The notes below the pieces were generated by a model. It was not told the origin of the DNA and did not search any database. It saw only the letters and a list, made by a program, of their open reading frames with translations. Of a DNA stretch of 10,816 bases, positions 1 through 7,962 are shown one piece after another. The position numbers and the translations under genes are program-made. The first letter of the stretch is position 1, and each line of letters opens with the position of its first letter. The DNA is from Thermoplasmata archaeon (GTDB taxonomy: Archaea; Thermoplasmatota; Thermoplasmata; Lutacidiplasmatales; UBA184). The DNA is taken from NCBI GenBank assembly GCA_030044475.1, contig JASHVP010000003.1, positions 1 through 10,816 of the forward strand, in the 5' to 3' direction.

Positions 1-2365
1 ACTGCCAGGAGTAGGGCGGGACGCCGGAGGCCGCTCCGATCGTCCCGGAGACGCTGAGGCTCTGGTCCGCGTCGATCGCGGTGGCGCTGACGGCGGGCTG
101 GCCGGGCGCCGACAGCGCGGGATCCCCCGTCACGGTCACGTTGTACGAGCCGCCGCCGGTCACGTTCAGCACGGCGACGCTGAGCGCCGTGTCGGTGTAC
201 GTGTTGTCCCCGACGAACGCCAGAGTGGAGCTGTCGTCCACGTCGAGCACCTGGATCGAGGCGGTCCCGATCGTCCCCTCCCCGGTCGTCTGGCCGGCGC
301 CGCTCGACCCGAGGGCGGAGGTCCCTTCGAAGGTGTTGCCGGTGATCGTGTAGGTCCCCTGGTCGACCATCAGACCGACGGCGCCCGACGCCTCGTTGTT
401 CACGGTGTTGCCCGAGACCGAGACGGACGGCGCCTGGGTCAGCGTCGCGGAGTTCTGGTTCAGCTCGAGCGCGATCCCGAACGCACCGCTATCCGTGACG
501 GTGTTGTCGGTCACGGCGATCGGGCCCGCGCTCGGGGCGGCCGCGTACGGCCAGCTCGGGGCGGGCGACGGTCCGTACAGATACGAGAGGACGGCGATCC
601 CGATCGCCGAGTCGTCGACGGTGTTGGCGCCGACGTCGCAGGTCGTCGCGCACTGGACGAAGATCCCCGTGGCCTGACTGTTCGGCCACCAGCCGGGCCC
701 GGTCTCCCACGCGTATCCCGAGACCGAGTTCCCGTCGGCGGTGACGGTGTCCCCGAAGAGGTAGAGGCCGAAGCCGGCGGTCAGGGCCGCCGGGGCGGTG
801 ACGTCGTTGGTGTCCGCCACCACGGACCCCGACGGGGCCACGATCGCGGAGATCCCGGAGGGGAACCCGTTGACGACGTTCCCGGCGACCGACGCCGAGG
901 CGCCGTTGACGGCGATCCCGTTCCCGTCGGTCGCGGCGGTCGAGGTCGAGACGTTCGTGAAGCTGTTGTCGTCGACGGTGAAGCTCGCCGTCGAGGCGAC
1001 CGTGTCCCCGGACTGGAAGGAACTGATGTCCCCGAGCAGCGCGCCGGAGACGTTCGAGTCGCCCGAGTTGCCGCTCACGACGTCCGTCGAGGGGATCGCG
1101 AGGTCGACCGGGACCTCGATCGACACGTTGACGCTCGCGAAGGAGTTCCCGACGATCGTCGCGTTGTCGTCGTACGCCAGGAGTCCGACGTTCTGGTCGC
1201 TGATCTGGTTCGCGCCCGCCGTCCCGACGTCCGGCAGGGAGGCGACGACGGCGCTCGTGCCGCCCGCGTCCCCGTAGTTGAAGTCGAGGACGAGGCCGTA
1301 GTACCCGGCGCCGGAGATCGAGTTGTCCCACGCCTCGGTCGGGGTGGCGATGCTCCAGAGCGCGACCTGATTGTTCACCAGCGTGTTCCCCGAGGCATTG
1401 ACCGGGCCCGAATCGTAGAGGAGGAGGCCGGACGCCCAGTAGGGGGAGACGCACGAGAGTCCCGGGTTGAAGTAGTTCTGCTCCAGGCAGGACCCCGGCA
1501 GATAGTCGTTCCCGGCGACGTAGTTCGCCTGGGCGATCCCGGACGACTCCCAGAACTGGATCCCGTTGGTCGCCGCGAAGCCGTAGGCCATCGGGGTCGT
1601 CGTGACGGTGTTGTTCTCGATGTCGCAGACGACCGCCAGGTCGTCGCAGGTGATCCCGTTCTTGCCGTATCCGGTGACCGTGTTCCCGAGGATCGCGACC
1701 GTCTCGCTCGTCGCGACCTGGGAGACGAAGTAGCCGTTCTCCACGACGATCGCGTTCTGGCCCTGGCACCCGCTGTTCTCGTTGATCCCCGAGACCGAGG
1801 TGTTCGAGATGGTGCCCGAGGTCAGGGCGTAGTAGATGCCGAGGTACGCGGCGCATCCGGGGACGGTCGACGCGGCGCTCGCGCCCTCCACGGAGATGGA
1901 GGCGAAGGTGAGCCCGACGTTGTCCCAGGCCCCGACGACGGCGTACGCGGGACCGCCCGTGTCGATCTCGTTCCCGTTCGAGACGACCGTCGCGGGCGAG
2001 AGGAACGTGGAGGTGTTGCCGCTCCCGACGATCGACAGGTCGACGGTGTTCTCGATCGTGAGCTGCTCGGGGAACGTCCCGGGCCCGACGCAGATCGTCA
2101 CGGGGTTCAGCGCGGAGGAGGAGGGGCCGTAGGAGTTGATGGCGACCTGGATGGCGTTGTCGGTCACCGTCTCGGCGTTGATCGTGACGGTGCAGCTCGG
2201 CCCCGTCGACGTCGCGACCGGCGAGCTCGCCGCGGCGGGGACCTCGATCGTCAGGATCGCCGGCACGACGAGGACGACCCCGGCCAACGCCGAGAGCACG
2301 AGGATCGCCGTCACGCCGACTGCCGCCCAGGAGGGGTTTTTCGAATCTCGCGTACGCTCGTCCAT
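1..2365 (-). CDS. Large exported parallel beta-helix (NosD/pectin-lyase-like) surface protein, 3' end outside window
   Basis: Reading the minus strand from ATG at 2365 gives 788 codons without a stop, running off the window edge. Residues 1-13 are charged, and about 14-40 form one hydrophobic segment, so this is a signal peptide or N-terminal anchor. Residues about 71-107 match the usual opening of a right-handed beta-helix (IQ-AI then GPGTF-E-L-I then a GSGN turn). After this come many imperfect coils carrying GNTV, NNTV, DNTV, GNSF or DNSF turns, typical of PbH1/NosD-type repeats. There are many N-x-S/T sequons and several close cysteine pairs (for example ITCDD with VVCDI, and QCATTC), which suggests a glycosylated, disulfide-bonded extracellular protein. 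The last visible residues (SVSGTIG...VPPYSW) look like the start of a PKD/Ig-like domain, so the full protein is larger. An in-frame GTG at 2374 is an alternative start. A role in surface adhesion or carbohydrate binding is inferred; no catalytic site was recognised. Confidence 0.85.
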   Translation of the reverse strand, partial: MDERTRDSKNPSWAAVGVTAILVLSALAGVVLVVPAILTIEVPAAASSPVATSTGPSCTVTINAETVTDNAIQVAINSYGPSSSALNPVTICVGPGTFPEQLTIENTVDLSIVGSGNTSTFLSPATVVSNGNEIDTGGPAYAVVGAWDNVGLTFASISVEGASAASTVPGCAAYLGIYYALTSGTISNTSVSGINENSGCQGQNAIVVENGYFVSQVATSETVAILGNTVTGYGKNGITCDDLAVVCDIENNTVTTTPMAYGFAATNGIQFWESSGIAQANYVAGNDYLPGSCLEQNYFNPGLSCVSPYWASGLLLYDSGPVNASGNTLVNNQVALWSIATPTEAWDNSISGAGYYGLVLDFNYGDAGGTSAVVASLPDVGTAGANQISDQNVGLLAYDDNATIVGNSFASVNVSIEVPVDLAIPSTDVVSGNSGDSNVSGALLGDISSFQSGDTVASTASFTVDDNSFTNVSTSTAATDGNGIAVNGASASVAGNVVNGFPSGISAIVAPSGSVVADTNDVTAPAALTAGFGLYLFGDTVTADGNSVSGYAWETGPGWWPNSQATGIFVQCATTCDVGANTVDDSAIGIAVLSYLYGPSPAPSWPYAAAPSAGPIAVTDNTVTDSGAFGIALELNQNSATLTQAPSVSVSGNTVNNEASGAVGLMVDQGTYTITGNTFEGTSALGSSGAGQTTGEGTIGTASIQVLDVDDSSTLAFVGDNTYTDTALSVAVLNVTGGGSYNVTVTGDPALSAPGQPAVSATAIDADQSLSVSGTIGAASGVPPYSWQ

Positions 2366-2401
2366 GTGGGACACCCGGTGCCGAACCGCACCCACGCGGG
2401 G

Positions 2402-2408
2402 TTTTTAG
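2402..2408 (-). promoter_or_regulatory. TATA-like box for the surface-protein gene
   Basis: On the minus strand this reads CTAAAAA, the only AT-rich patch in the GC-rich stretch upstream of the beta-helix gene. Its centre is about 40 bases before the ATG at 2365. With the usual archaeal spacing of roughly 27 bases to the start site, the leader would be about 13 bases. The same geometry recurs before the ATPase gene and the 14-codon ORF. Confidence 0.4.
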
Positions 2409-2419
2409 TCGTTCGGGCC

Positions 2420-2444
2420 CGCGACGGCCCGCCGCGCCGTCGCG
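2420..2444 (-). terminator. GC-rich 9-bp hairpin downstream of the DMT transporter gene
   Basis: CGCGACGGC (2420-2428) and GCCGTCGCG (2436-2444) are perfectly complementary around a 7-base loop. The hairpin lies 115 bases past the transporter stop and just upstream of the surface-gene promoter on the same strand. No U-tract follows it, and archaeal termination mainly uses U-tracts, so a role in termination or 3'-end stability is only a possibility. A second set of GC-rich inverted repeats lies at 2463-2487 (GGCCCG with CGGGCC). Confidence 0.3.
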
Positions 2445-2558
2445 CTCGACCCTCCGCGAGACGGCCCGACCGGCACCGCGCCGGGCCCCGGATGCACCGA
2501 CATGGCCCGGTCGTAGGCCGGAACGGCGCCCATCCTCGTCGGTTGCGCGAGAACGACG

Positions 2559-3470
2559 TCAGGGAGCGCCGGACGGTCCTGGTCGCGCCGGCCGACGGCC
2601 GACCCCGAGCAGGCTCACGAGGACGAGACCGACCCCGACGACCTGGATCGGCCCCAGCCGCTCCCCGAAGAACACGGCCGACGCGGCCAGGGCGACCACG
2701 GGGACGAGAAACAGGTAGGCGCTCAGAGTCGCGGCGCGGGTCCGGGCGAGCAAGGTGTACCAGCACGCGTAGGCGACCCCGGTCCCGACCAACCCGAGCC
2801 AGGCGACCGACTCCCAGAGGGCCGGGGACCCGAACCCGGGAAGCGGCTCCGGGGCGACGAGGGCCACCGTCGCGGCGAGGAAGAGCGAACCGCCGAGCAG
2901 CCCCCACGCGTTGGCGTCCAGCGCATGCTCGGGTCGGAATCGACGCTGGAACAGCACCGTTCCGAGGGCCCAGCACAGCGCGGCTCCGAGGAGGGCGGCC
3001 AACGGAAGGAGCAGGCCCGTTCCCGCCGCGACCTGCCAGACCTGCGAGACCAGGGCCACCCCCACGAATCCGGCGGCGATGGCCGCGGTCTGGGTCGTCG
3101 TGAGGACCTGCCCGAGGAACGGTCGCGCGAGCAGGGCGACCCACAGCGGAAAGGTGTAGATCACGACGGCGGCGAACCCCGGCAGGACGTCCTGGGCGGC
3201 GAGGAACCAGAGCGCCAGGAACAGTCCGGTGTTCGGGATCCCGAGCAGCATCGCGTCGCGAACGCCCCGACGGTCGAGCGGGGCGGACGACCGGTTCCGC
3301 AGGAGCAGCGGCGCGGTCGCCGCGCACCCGACGCCGGCCCGGAGCAGGGCGAGCCAGAGGGGCGAGGCGGCGGTCAGCCCGACGTCGACGAACAGGTAGT
3401 TGAGACCCCACGCCAGGACGACGGCGAGGAAGAGGGCCCGCTGGGTCCACGACCACCCGGTCTCGTCCAC
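2559..3470 (-). CDS. EamA/DMT-superfamily transporter
   Basis: This 303-residue integral membrane protein is divided into about ten hydrophobic segments, the usual size and topology of the EamA (DUF6) branch of the drug/metabolite transporter superfamily. The two halves look like the family's internal duplication. The first (about 11-140) contains the family-like stretch GFAAVVIYTFPLWVALLA-like around 98-115. The second (about 152-292) ends with LSAYLFLVPVVALAAS and FFGERLGPIQVVGVG, the classic final EamA helices with a conserved glutamate (E270) after helix nine. The start is GTG at 3470; no upstream ATG is in frame, and no well-spaced ribosome binding site is visible. The C-terminal tail after 290 is short and Arg/Pro-rich. 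Members export or import small metabolites such as amino acids or nucleosides; the substrate here cannot be told. The gene is divergent from pyrB. Confidence 0.88.
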   Translation of the reverse strand: MDETGWSWTQRALFLAVVLAWGLNYLFVDVGLTAASPLWLALLRAGVGCAATAPLLLRNRSSAPLDRRGVRDAMLLGIPNTGLFLALWFLAAQDVLPGFAAVVIYTFPLWVALLARPFLGQVLTTTQTAAIAAGFVGVALVSQVWQVAAGTGLLLPLAALLGAALCWALGTVLFQRRFRPEHALDANAWGLLGGSLFLAATVALVAPEPLPGFGSPALWESVAWLGLVGTGVAYACWYTLLARTRAATLSAYLFLVPVVALAASAVFFGERLGPIQVVGVGLVLVSLLGVGRRPARPGPSGAP

Positions 3471-3537
3471 GACCGGGCACCGCGCTTCCCCCTCTTCAGA
3501 TGGTCCGGGGCCCCGCCGGCCGGAGTTCGAGAGAAGG

Positions 3538-3545
3538 TCTTAAGG
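3538..3545 (+). promoter_or_regulatory. TATA-like box for pyrB (leaderless start)
   Basis: TCTTAAGG is an AT-enriched island centred about 27 bases before the ATG at 3569. That is the archaeal box A distance to the transcription start, so the mRNA would begin at or next to the ATG. No Shine-Dalgarno sequence precedes this ATG, which fits leaderless translation and supports 3569 over the upstream in-frame ATG at 3500. Confidence 0.5.
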
Positions 3546-3568
3546 TGGGGTTCCCTGACGGCGCCGGA

Positions 3569-4510
3569 ATGTCGCTGCACGGCCGCGACGTCGTCTCCAT
3601 CCGCGACCTGACGCGGGCGGAGATCGAGGAGATCCTCGCCGCCTCGCGGCGGATGATCCCGTACGCGGAGGGGACGAAGGTCGCGCATCCGCTCGCGAAC
3701 AAGGTCGTCGCGATGGCGTTCTTCGAGCCGTCGACCCGGACCCGGCTCTCCTTCGAGGCCGCCGTCCATCGCCTGGGCGGCGACTGCCTGACGATCGCCG
3801 ACGCCGGGGCGACCTCCATGCGCAAGGGGGAGAGCCTGTACGACACGATCCGGATGCTGAGCTCCTACGCCGACGCGATCGTGATCCGGCATCCGCACGA
3901 GGGGGCCGCCCGGCTCGCGGCCCGAGCCTCGGAGCGGCCGGTGCTGAACGCCGGGGACGGGGCCGGGCAGCACCCGACCCAGACGCTGCTCGACCTCGCG
4001 ACGATGCACGAGGCGTTCGGCACGCTCTCTGGCCTGCGCGTCGTGCTCCTCGGCGACCTGAAGTTCGGGCGGACGGTCCACTCCTTGGCGTTCGCGCTGG
4101 CGGAGTTCGGCTCGGAGATCGTCCTGTCGTCCCCCCCGTCGCTGCGGCTCCCCGACGAGCATCGCGACGACCTGCGCCGGTTGGGGGCCCAGGTGACCGA
4201 GGAGCCGGACCTCGATAGGGCGATCCGGGACGCCGACGTGCTGTACGTCACCCGGATCCAGAAGGAGCGATTCGGCGACGACGACGCGGAGTACCGGAGG
4301 GTCGCCGGCACGTACCGAATCGACAATCGGGTGCTCGCGGAGGCGAAGCCGCGCCTGATCGTGCTGCACCCCCTCCCGCGGGCCGGGGAGGTCGCCCCCG
4401 AGGTCGACCACACGCCGCACGCGGCGTACTTCCGGCAGGCGTTCCTCGCGGTGCCGGTCCGGATGGCGTTGCTCGAGGCGATCCTGGGGCCGAAGCCGAG
4501 GCGGAGGTAG
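3569..4510 (+). CDS. pyrB: Aspartate carbamoyltransferase, catalytic subunit
   Basis: The 313-residue product catalyses the committed step of pyrimidine synthesis: carbamoyl phosphate plus L-aspartate gives N-carbamoyl-L-aspartate and phosphate. Family signatures are all present: the carbamoyl-phosphate loop FFEPSTRTR (51-59, STRTR at 55-59), the KGES loop supplied in trans to the neighbouring active site (86-89), HPTQTLLDL (135-143), TRIQKER (228-234) for aspartate binding, and LHPLPR (266-271). Length matches the usual catalytic chain. The frame stays open upstream to ATG 3500, but the extra 23 residues are Arg/Gly-rich and outside the family, and the promoter spacing favours 3569. The gene is followed after 6 bases by pyrI, so catalytic trimers and regulatory dimers are made together. 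The protein is cytoplasmic. Confidence 0.97.
   Translation: MSLHGRDVVSIRDLTRAEIEEILAASRRMIPYAEGTKVAHPLANKVVAMAFFEPSTRTRLSFEAAVHRLGGDCLTIADAGATSMRKGESLYDTIRMLSSYADAIVIRHPHEGAARLAARASERPVLNAGDGAGQHPTQTLLDLATMHEAFGTLSGLRVVLLGDLKFGRTVHSLAFALAEFGSEIVLSSPPSLRLPDEHRDDLRRLGAQVTEEPDLDRAIRDADVLYVTRIQKERFGDDDAEYRRVAGTYRIDNRVLAEAKPRLIVLHPLPRAGEVAPEVDHTPHAAYFRQAFLAVPVRMALLEAILGPKPRRR
4503..4508 (+). promoter_or_regulatory. Shine-Dalgarno site fixing the pyrI GTG start
   Basis: GGAGGT sits inside the last codons of pyrB and overlaps its TAG stop, 8 bases before GTG at 4517. This spacing supports the GTG start and shows that pyrI is translated from the pyrB mRNA with termination-reinitiation coupling. Confidence 0.75.
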
Positions 4511-4516
4511 GCGGCC

Positions 4517-4975
4517 GTGCGCGAGCTGAAGATCACGCCGATCAAGAACGGCACCGTGATCGACCACATCGGGAACGGGCTCGCGCTCGAGGTCCTCCGG
4601 ATCATCGGCGTCGGCTCGCTCGACAAGGACTCGACCGTCAGCGTCGCGATCCACGTCCGCTCCGGCAAGCTCGGCTGGAAGGACATCGTGAAGGTCGAGA
4701 ACATGGAGCTGTCGCCCCGGAAGGTCAACGCGATCGCGCTCCTCGCCCCGACGGCGACGATCTCGATCATCCGCGACTTCAAGGTCCGGGAGAAGCGGAC
4801 GGTCGACCTCCCGGACCGGATCGTCGGCGTCCTGCGCTGCCCGAACCCCAACTGCATCTCGAACCAGCCGGAGCCGCTCGAGAGCGAGTTCGAGGTCGCG
4901 GAACGCCGGCCGATCGTCCTCAAGTGCGCCTTCTGCGAACGGCGGGTCGAGGACTTCCGGCGACACCTCGCGTAG
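4517..4975 (+). CDS. pyrI: Aspartate carbamoyltransferase, regulatory subunit
   Basis: The 152-residue product is the allosteric, zinc-containing chain that binds nucleotide effectors and joins catalytic trimers. The N-terminal allosteric domain starts in family style: LKITPIKNGTVIDHI (4-18), then the GLALEVLRIIG helix (21-31) and a region with VRSGKLGWKDIVKVENMEL (48-66). The C-terminal zinc domain shows four cysteines in the expected pattern: C108-x4-C113 and C137-x2-C140. Length equals the usual archaeal and enterobacterial chain. The GTG start follows a well-spaced GGAGGT. The gene sits 6 bases after pyrB and 9 bases before the next ORF, so all three are probably one transcript. Control by nucleoside triphosphates is family knowledge, not visible here. 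Confidence 0.96.
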   Translation: MRELKITPIKNGTVIDHIGNGLALEVLRIIGVGSLDKDSTVSVAIHVRSGKLGWKDIVKVENMELSPRKVNAIALLAPTATISIIRDFKVREKRTVDLPDRIVGVLRCPNPNCISNQPEPLESEFEVAERRPIVLKCAFCERRVEDFRRHLA

Positions 4976-4984
4976 CGGTCGTCG

Positions 4985-5611
4985 ATGCAGCTCGGCGCCG
5001 CGACCGGCTACTTCGTCGTCTTCGCGGTCATCGGGGGCCTGGAGCTGGTCGACCGGACGTCGTTCGCCCTCATCGCGGTCGCGAGCCGCGAGAAGCGGTC
5101 GCTCCCCACGTGGGCCGGAGGGGCGAGCGCGTTCGTGGTCACGACGACGCTGGCCGTGACCGTCGGCGCCGCGCTCGTCGCCGCGCTCGGGCCCGGCCGC
5201 CTCGGGCTCGTGCGCGTGGCCGGCGGCGCGTTCCTGATCGCCTACGCCGTCTTCGTCTACCTGCACCCCGAGGACGAGGAGCGCGAGAAGGCGCGGGAGA
5301 AGCTCCGCTCCGCGTTCACCGCAGCGTTCCTCACCATCTTCCTGCTGGAGCTCGGCGACACGACTATGGTGTTCGAGACGATCTTCGTGACGGACTGGGG
5401 CTGGTTCGTCGTGCTCGTCGCCGGGGCGGCCGCGCTCGTGACCGTGGCGGCGTGGGACGTGCTGCTCGGTCGGACCCTCGGCGCGCGGATCGACCCCGCG
5501 CTCCTTCGGAAGGTCGTGGTCGTCGTCCTACTGATCGTCGGCGCGGTCACGATCGCGTACGGCGTGGCTCCGACGGCGTTCGCGGGGCTGGGGTTCGCGG
5601 CCGCCCCGTGA
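4985..5611 (+). CDS. GDT1/TMEM165 (UPF0016)-like membrane protein, putative cation/proton exchanger
   Basis: The 208-residue protein has six hydrophobic segments (about 5-22, 47-69, 74-93, 112-130, 139-158 and 174-193) with a charged loop at 95-110 between its two halves. Each half carries a degenerate copy of the family's E-x-G-D-[KR]-[TS] motif: ELVDRTS (20-26) at the end of helix one and ELGDTT (122-127) at the end of helix four. Family members exchange Mn2+ or Ca2+ for protons. Here the first motif has V in place of G and the second has T in place of the basic residue, so ion choice is uncertain. The start ATG lies 9 bases after pyrI, giving an apparent pyrB-pyrI-transporter operon. The last 84 bases overlap the 3' end of the opposing ATPase gene. 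The family call is by motif and topology only. Confidence 0.75.
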   Translation: MQLGAATGYFVVFAVIGGLELVDRTSFALIAVASREKRSLPTWAGGASAFVVTTTLAVTVGAALVAALGPGRLGLVRVAGGAFLIAYAVFVYLHPEDEEREKAREKLRSAFTAAFLTIFLLELGDTTMVFETIFVTDWGWFVVLVAGAAALVTVAAWDVLLGRTLGARIDPALLRKVVVVVLLIVGAVTIAYGVAPTAFAGLGFAAAP

Positions 5612-7852
5612 GCCCTCGGGCGGGGGGATCGGGCCGCCCCCGTGGTCGCTCCGCGACGCGAGGCCGTCGAGGTCGTCGAGGAGCGGTCGCCAGGCGGCCG
5701 GAAGGAGCGCGATCGTCGCCGGTTCCTCGAGGATCGGGCGGAGCGCGGCGACGGCCTCGGCGTTGTCGAGGCTCAGCTCGAGCAGGGTGAGCCGGAGCGC
5801 GGCCTCGGCGCGCACCCGGGGGAGGGTGTCGGACGGGGGCAGGTCGACGATCGCCCGCCACCGGTCCCGCGCTGCGTCGTACGACTCGGCCGTCGCCAGG
5901 TGGCGGCCCTCCAAGAGCCAACACCGGAGCAGGCCCGGGGACGGCGGGATCAGGTGGAGGGTCTCGACGATGGTGCGGGCCCGCTCGAGCGGGGGGTCGA
6001 TCCCTTTCGGGGCCCCGCGGTCGAGCAGCGACTGCACGATGCCGAGCTCGTGCGACAGCTCGATCGACGGGAGCTTCGCCCGCTGGAGGGCGGGGATGGC
6101 CCGCTCCCGGAGCTGGCGGGCCTTCTGGGCCTCCCCCTGGGCCTCGAGGAGCCGCGCTTCGAGGTCGCCCGCGAGGTGGTCGAGCTCCCAGCGGCGCGCC
6201 CGGGTCAGCAGCAGCCGCGCCGCCCGCAGGAACCGACCGGCCACCTCCTGCTCCTCGGGCGACCCCTCGATCCGGGAGAGACCGACGGCCAGGAGCGCCA
6301 GGGCCTGGAGCGGACCGCCGGGGATCCGTCGGGCGAGCATCGCCGCCCGCACCGACTCCCGGCGCGCCTCCTCGGTCTGGTTCCGCTCGTAGCGGAACTC
6401 GGCGATCAGCCCCTGGAGGAGAACCTCGATCTCGATGCGGTCCCCATCGTGGCACCGCTCCGCGAGCTCCACGAGCGCCGTCGTCAGCGACGGTCGCGGC
6501 CCGACGACCCGCAGGGTCAGGACGAGCGGCTCGACCCAGTCGGCCAGCGTCCCGACGTCGATCTGCGCGCGCAGCGCCGTCGCGATCCCCTCGCGGGTCT
6601 CCAGTTCGCCCTCGCTCAATCGGCCGGCGGAGAACAGCGCCCGCGCGTGGAGCAACCGCAGTTCCGGCTCGAGCCGGTCCCGCTCCGCCGGCACGAGCGA
6701 CGGCAGGCACGAGATCGCCTCGGCGAACAGTTCCTCGGCCGCGTCGAACGAGAGCAGTCCGAGGCTGACCTCCGCGGCGTCCAGCAGCTGCTGCAGGGCG
6801 ACGGGCCCGCGGGACCAGGCGTAGAAGTGGTGGGCCAGCTCGATGCGGCGCGCGAGGCTCGGCTCCGGCGAGAGCGCGGTGAGGGCGTTCGCGATCTGCA
6901 GGTGCATTTCCTTGCGGTCGGACTCCGGCAGGAGCTGGGGCGTCAGCGGGACCCACGCGAGGTGGGGGAACGAGACCTTCCCGTCCTGGGACTTGACGAG
7001 GCCGATCCCGGTCGCCGGCAGCAACGCCTCGGTCAGCTGGGGAAAGTTCAGACGGGCGACGCGGGAGAGGACGAGCTCCCCGACGCTCCCGCCGAGCAGG
7101 GCGACGTAGCCGACGACCCGTTGGGTCGAGGTGGGCAGGTCGTCGAACATCGCCTTCAGCCGATGCGCCTCGCGCGGGTCCGGTAGGCCCTCGGGGATCC
7201 GGACCCAGTCGACGTCGAGCCGGCCGAGCAGCGCCTCCTCCCACGAGATGTAGCCCGCGACCGACGTGTCGAGCGCGACGGCGATGAGGAGGGGCCGGAA
7301 CCGCGCCCTCTTGGTCAGCGCCACGAGGAACTCGCGGCTCTCGGTGTCGAAGAGCGCCCCGTCGTCGACGACGATCGCGACCGGGTGCCCCTCGGTGCCG
7401 GTCATCTCCGGCAGGATCTCGCGCCAGAACGCGTCGGGGTCGCCTTCGTTGGCGGATCTCCCTCGCACCGGCTGTCCGAGGAACGACGTCCGCGGTCGTT
7501 CCCCGCGACTGCGGCGGCTTCGCGGGACGCGATCCGGCAGGTACGGGATCGGCGCGACGCCGAAGGCGTCCTCCGGAACCGCCCCGTCGTCCGGCTCCGG
7601 GGAGCCCGCGGCGGCACCGATTTCGTGCGGGTCGCTGCGGAGGCCGTCGAGCGCCCCGAACGGGATCGACCGCGCGCGATAGCTGCCGCGGAGCTCGAAG
7701 ACATGCGCATCGAGCTCCTGCAGCAGCCGGCGGATCTCCTCGAGATGGGCCGACTTCCCCGACGTCGGAGGACCGGCGATGACGACGGTCCGCCCGGATC
7801 GCTCCGCGAGCCCCTGCACCGCGCGGAGAATGGGCGAGGGGATCGAGGACAC
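5528..7852 (-). CDS. P-loop (STAND/AAA-type) ATPase with helical TPR-like C-terminus
   Basis: The 774-residue product starts with a nucleotide-binding domain: Walker A GPPTSGKS (27-34) after a hydrophobic strand, and a Walker B-like VAIVVDD (158-164). Then comes the RARSIPFGALDGL type of stretch (59-71) seen in MalT/AAA_16-like STAND ATPases. Residues about 240-325 look like the winged-helix-like module that follows the ATPase in this class (ALLGGSVGEL then a VSFPHLAWVPL segment). From about 335 onward the protein is Ala/Leu/Glu-rich paired helices typical of TPR repeats. A linker at 100-140 is Arg/Pro-rich. GTG at 7852 is chosen because GGAGGT lies 5 bases upstream. No DNA-binding or effector domain was recognised, so a signalling or scaffold role is inferred. 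The last 27 residues are Arg/Asp-rich and are encoded antisense to the GDT1-like gene. The gene is divergent from the deoxyhypusine-synthase homologue, 110 bases apart. Confidence 0.85.
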   Translation of the reverse strand: MSSIPSPILRAVQGLAERSGRTVVIAGPPTSGKSAHLEEIRRLLQELDAHVFELRGSYRARSIPFGALDGLRSDPHEIGAAAGSPEPDDGAVPEDAFGVAPIPYLPDRVPRSRRSRGERPRTSFLGQPVRGRSANEGDPDAFWREILPEMTGTEGHPVAIVVDDGALFDTESREFLVALTKRARFRPLLIAVALDTSVAGYISWEEALLGRLDVDWVRIPEGLPDPREAHRLKAMFDDLPTSTQRVVGYVALLGGSVGELVLSRVARLNFPQLTEALLPATGIGLVKSQDGKVSFPHLAWVPLTPQLLPESDRKEMHLQIANALTALSPEPSLARRIELAHHFYAWSRGPVALQQLLDAAEVSLGLLSFDAAEELFAEAISCLPSLVPAERDRLEPELRLLHARALFSAGRLSEGELETREGIATALRAQIDVGTLADWVEPLVLTLRVVGPRPSLTTALVELAERCHDGDRIEIEVLLQGLIAEFRYERNQTEEARRESVRAAMLARRIPGGPLQALALLAVGLSRIEGSPEEQEVAGRFLRAARLLLTRARRWELDHLAGDLEARLLEAQGEAQKARQLRERAIPALQRAKLPSIELSHELGIVQSLLDRGAPKGIDPPLERARTIVETLHLIPPSPGLLRCWLLEGRHLATAESYDAARDRWRAIVDLPPSDTLPRVRAEAALRLTLLELSLDNAEAVAALRPILEEPATIALLPAAWRPLLDDLDGLASRSDHGGGPIPPPEGSRGGREPQPRERRRSHAVRDRDRADDQ

Positions 7853-7857
7853 CCGGT

Positions 7858-7892
7858 ACCTCCGATTTCCAACCGGCGGCGGGGATTTAATT
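7858..7892 (-). promoter_or_regulatory. Promoter and Shine-Dalgarno site of the ATPase gene
   Basis: On the minus strand AATTAAAT (7892-7885) is a good TATA-like box, followed by GGAGGT (7863-7858) and, 5 bases later, the GTG start. The box centre is about 36 bases before the start codon, implying a leader of only about 10 bases that begins near the ribosome binding site. Read on the plus strand the AT-rich box could also influence the divergent gene. Confidence 0.6.
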
Positions 7893-7934
7893 GTCTCCGA
7901 CGCGACGGACGACGTCCCTCCGGCGCGCGAGCGG

Positions 7935-7940
7935 TTATGA
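7935..7940 (+). promoter_or_regulatory. TATA-like box for the deoxyhypusine-synthase-family gene
   Basis: TTATGA, within the GC-rich 110-base divergent gap, is centred about 26 bases before the GTG at 7963. No Shine-Dalgarno precedes that GTG, so a leaderless start fits. The stronger AT box at 7885-7892 is an alternative and would give a leader of about 48 bases. Confidence 0.4.
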
Positions 7941-7962
7941 GGCGCACGCGGTTGGCGCGCCC

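Noticed and set aside
489..1856. A 455-codon minus-strand open frame very rich in Arg, Gly and Asp
   Set aside because: It lies in a different frame from the 788-codon beta-helix protein on the same strand, has no domain, and its composition is that expected of a shifted frame in GC-rich DNA.
3374..5266. A 630-codon minus-strand open frame opposite pyrB and pyrI
   Set aside because: Its Arg/Asp/Pro-rich, low-complexity product is the antisense shadow of two confidently identified enzymes.
2369..7857. The shared 11-mer GGACACCCGGT (2369-2379 and 7847-7857) at two gene starts
   Set aside because: Several chance matches of 11 bases are expected in 10 kb of GC-rich sequence, and its position relative to the two start codons differs.
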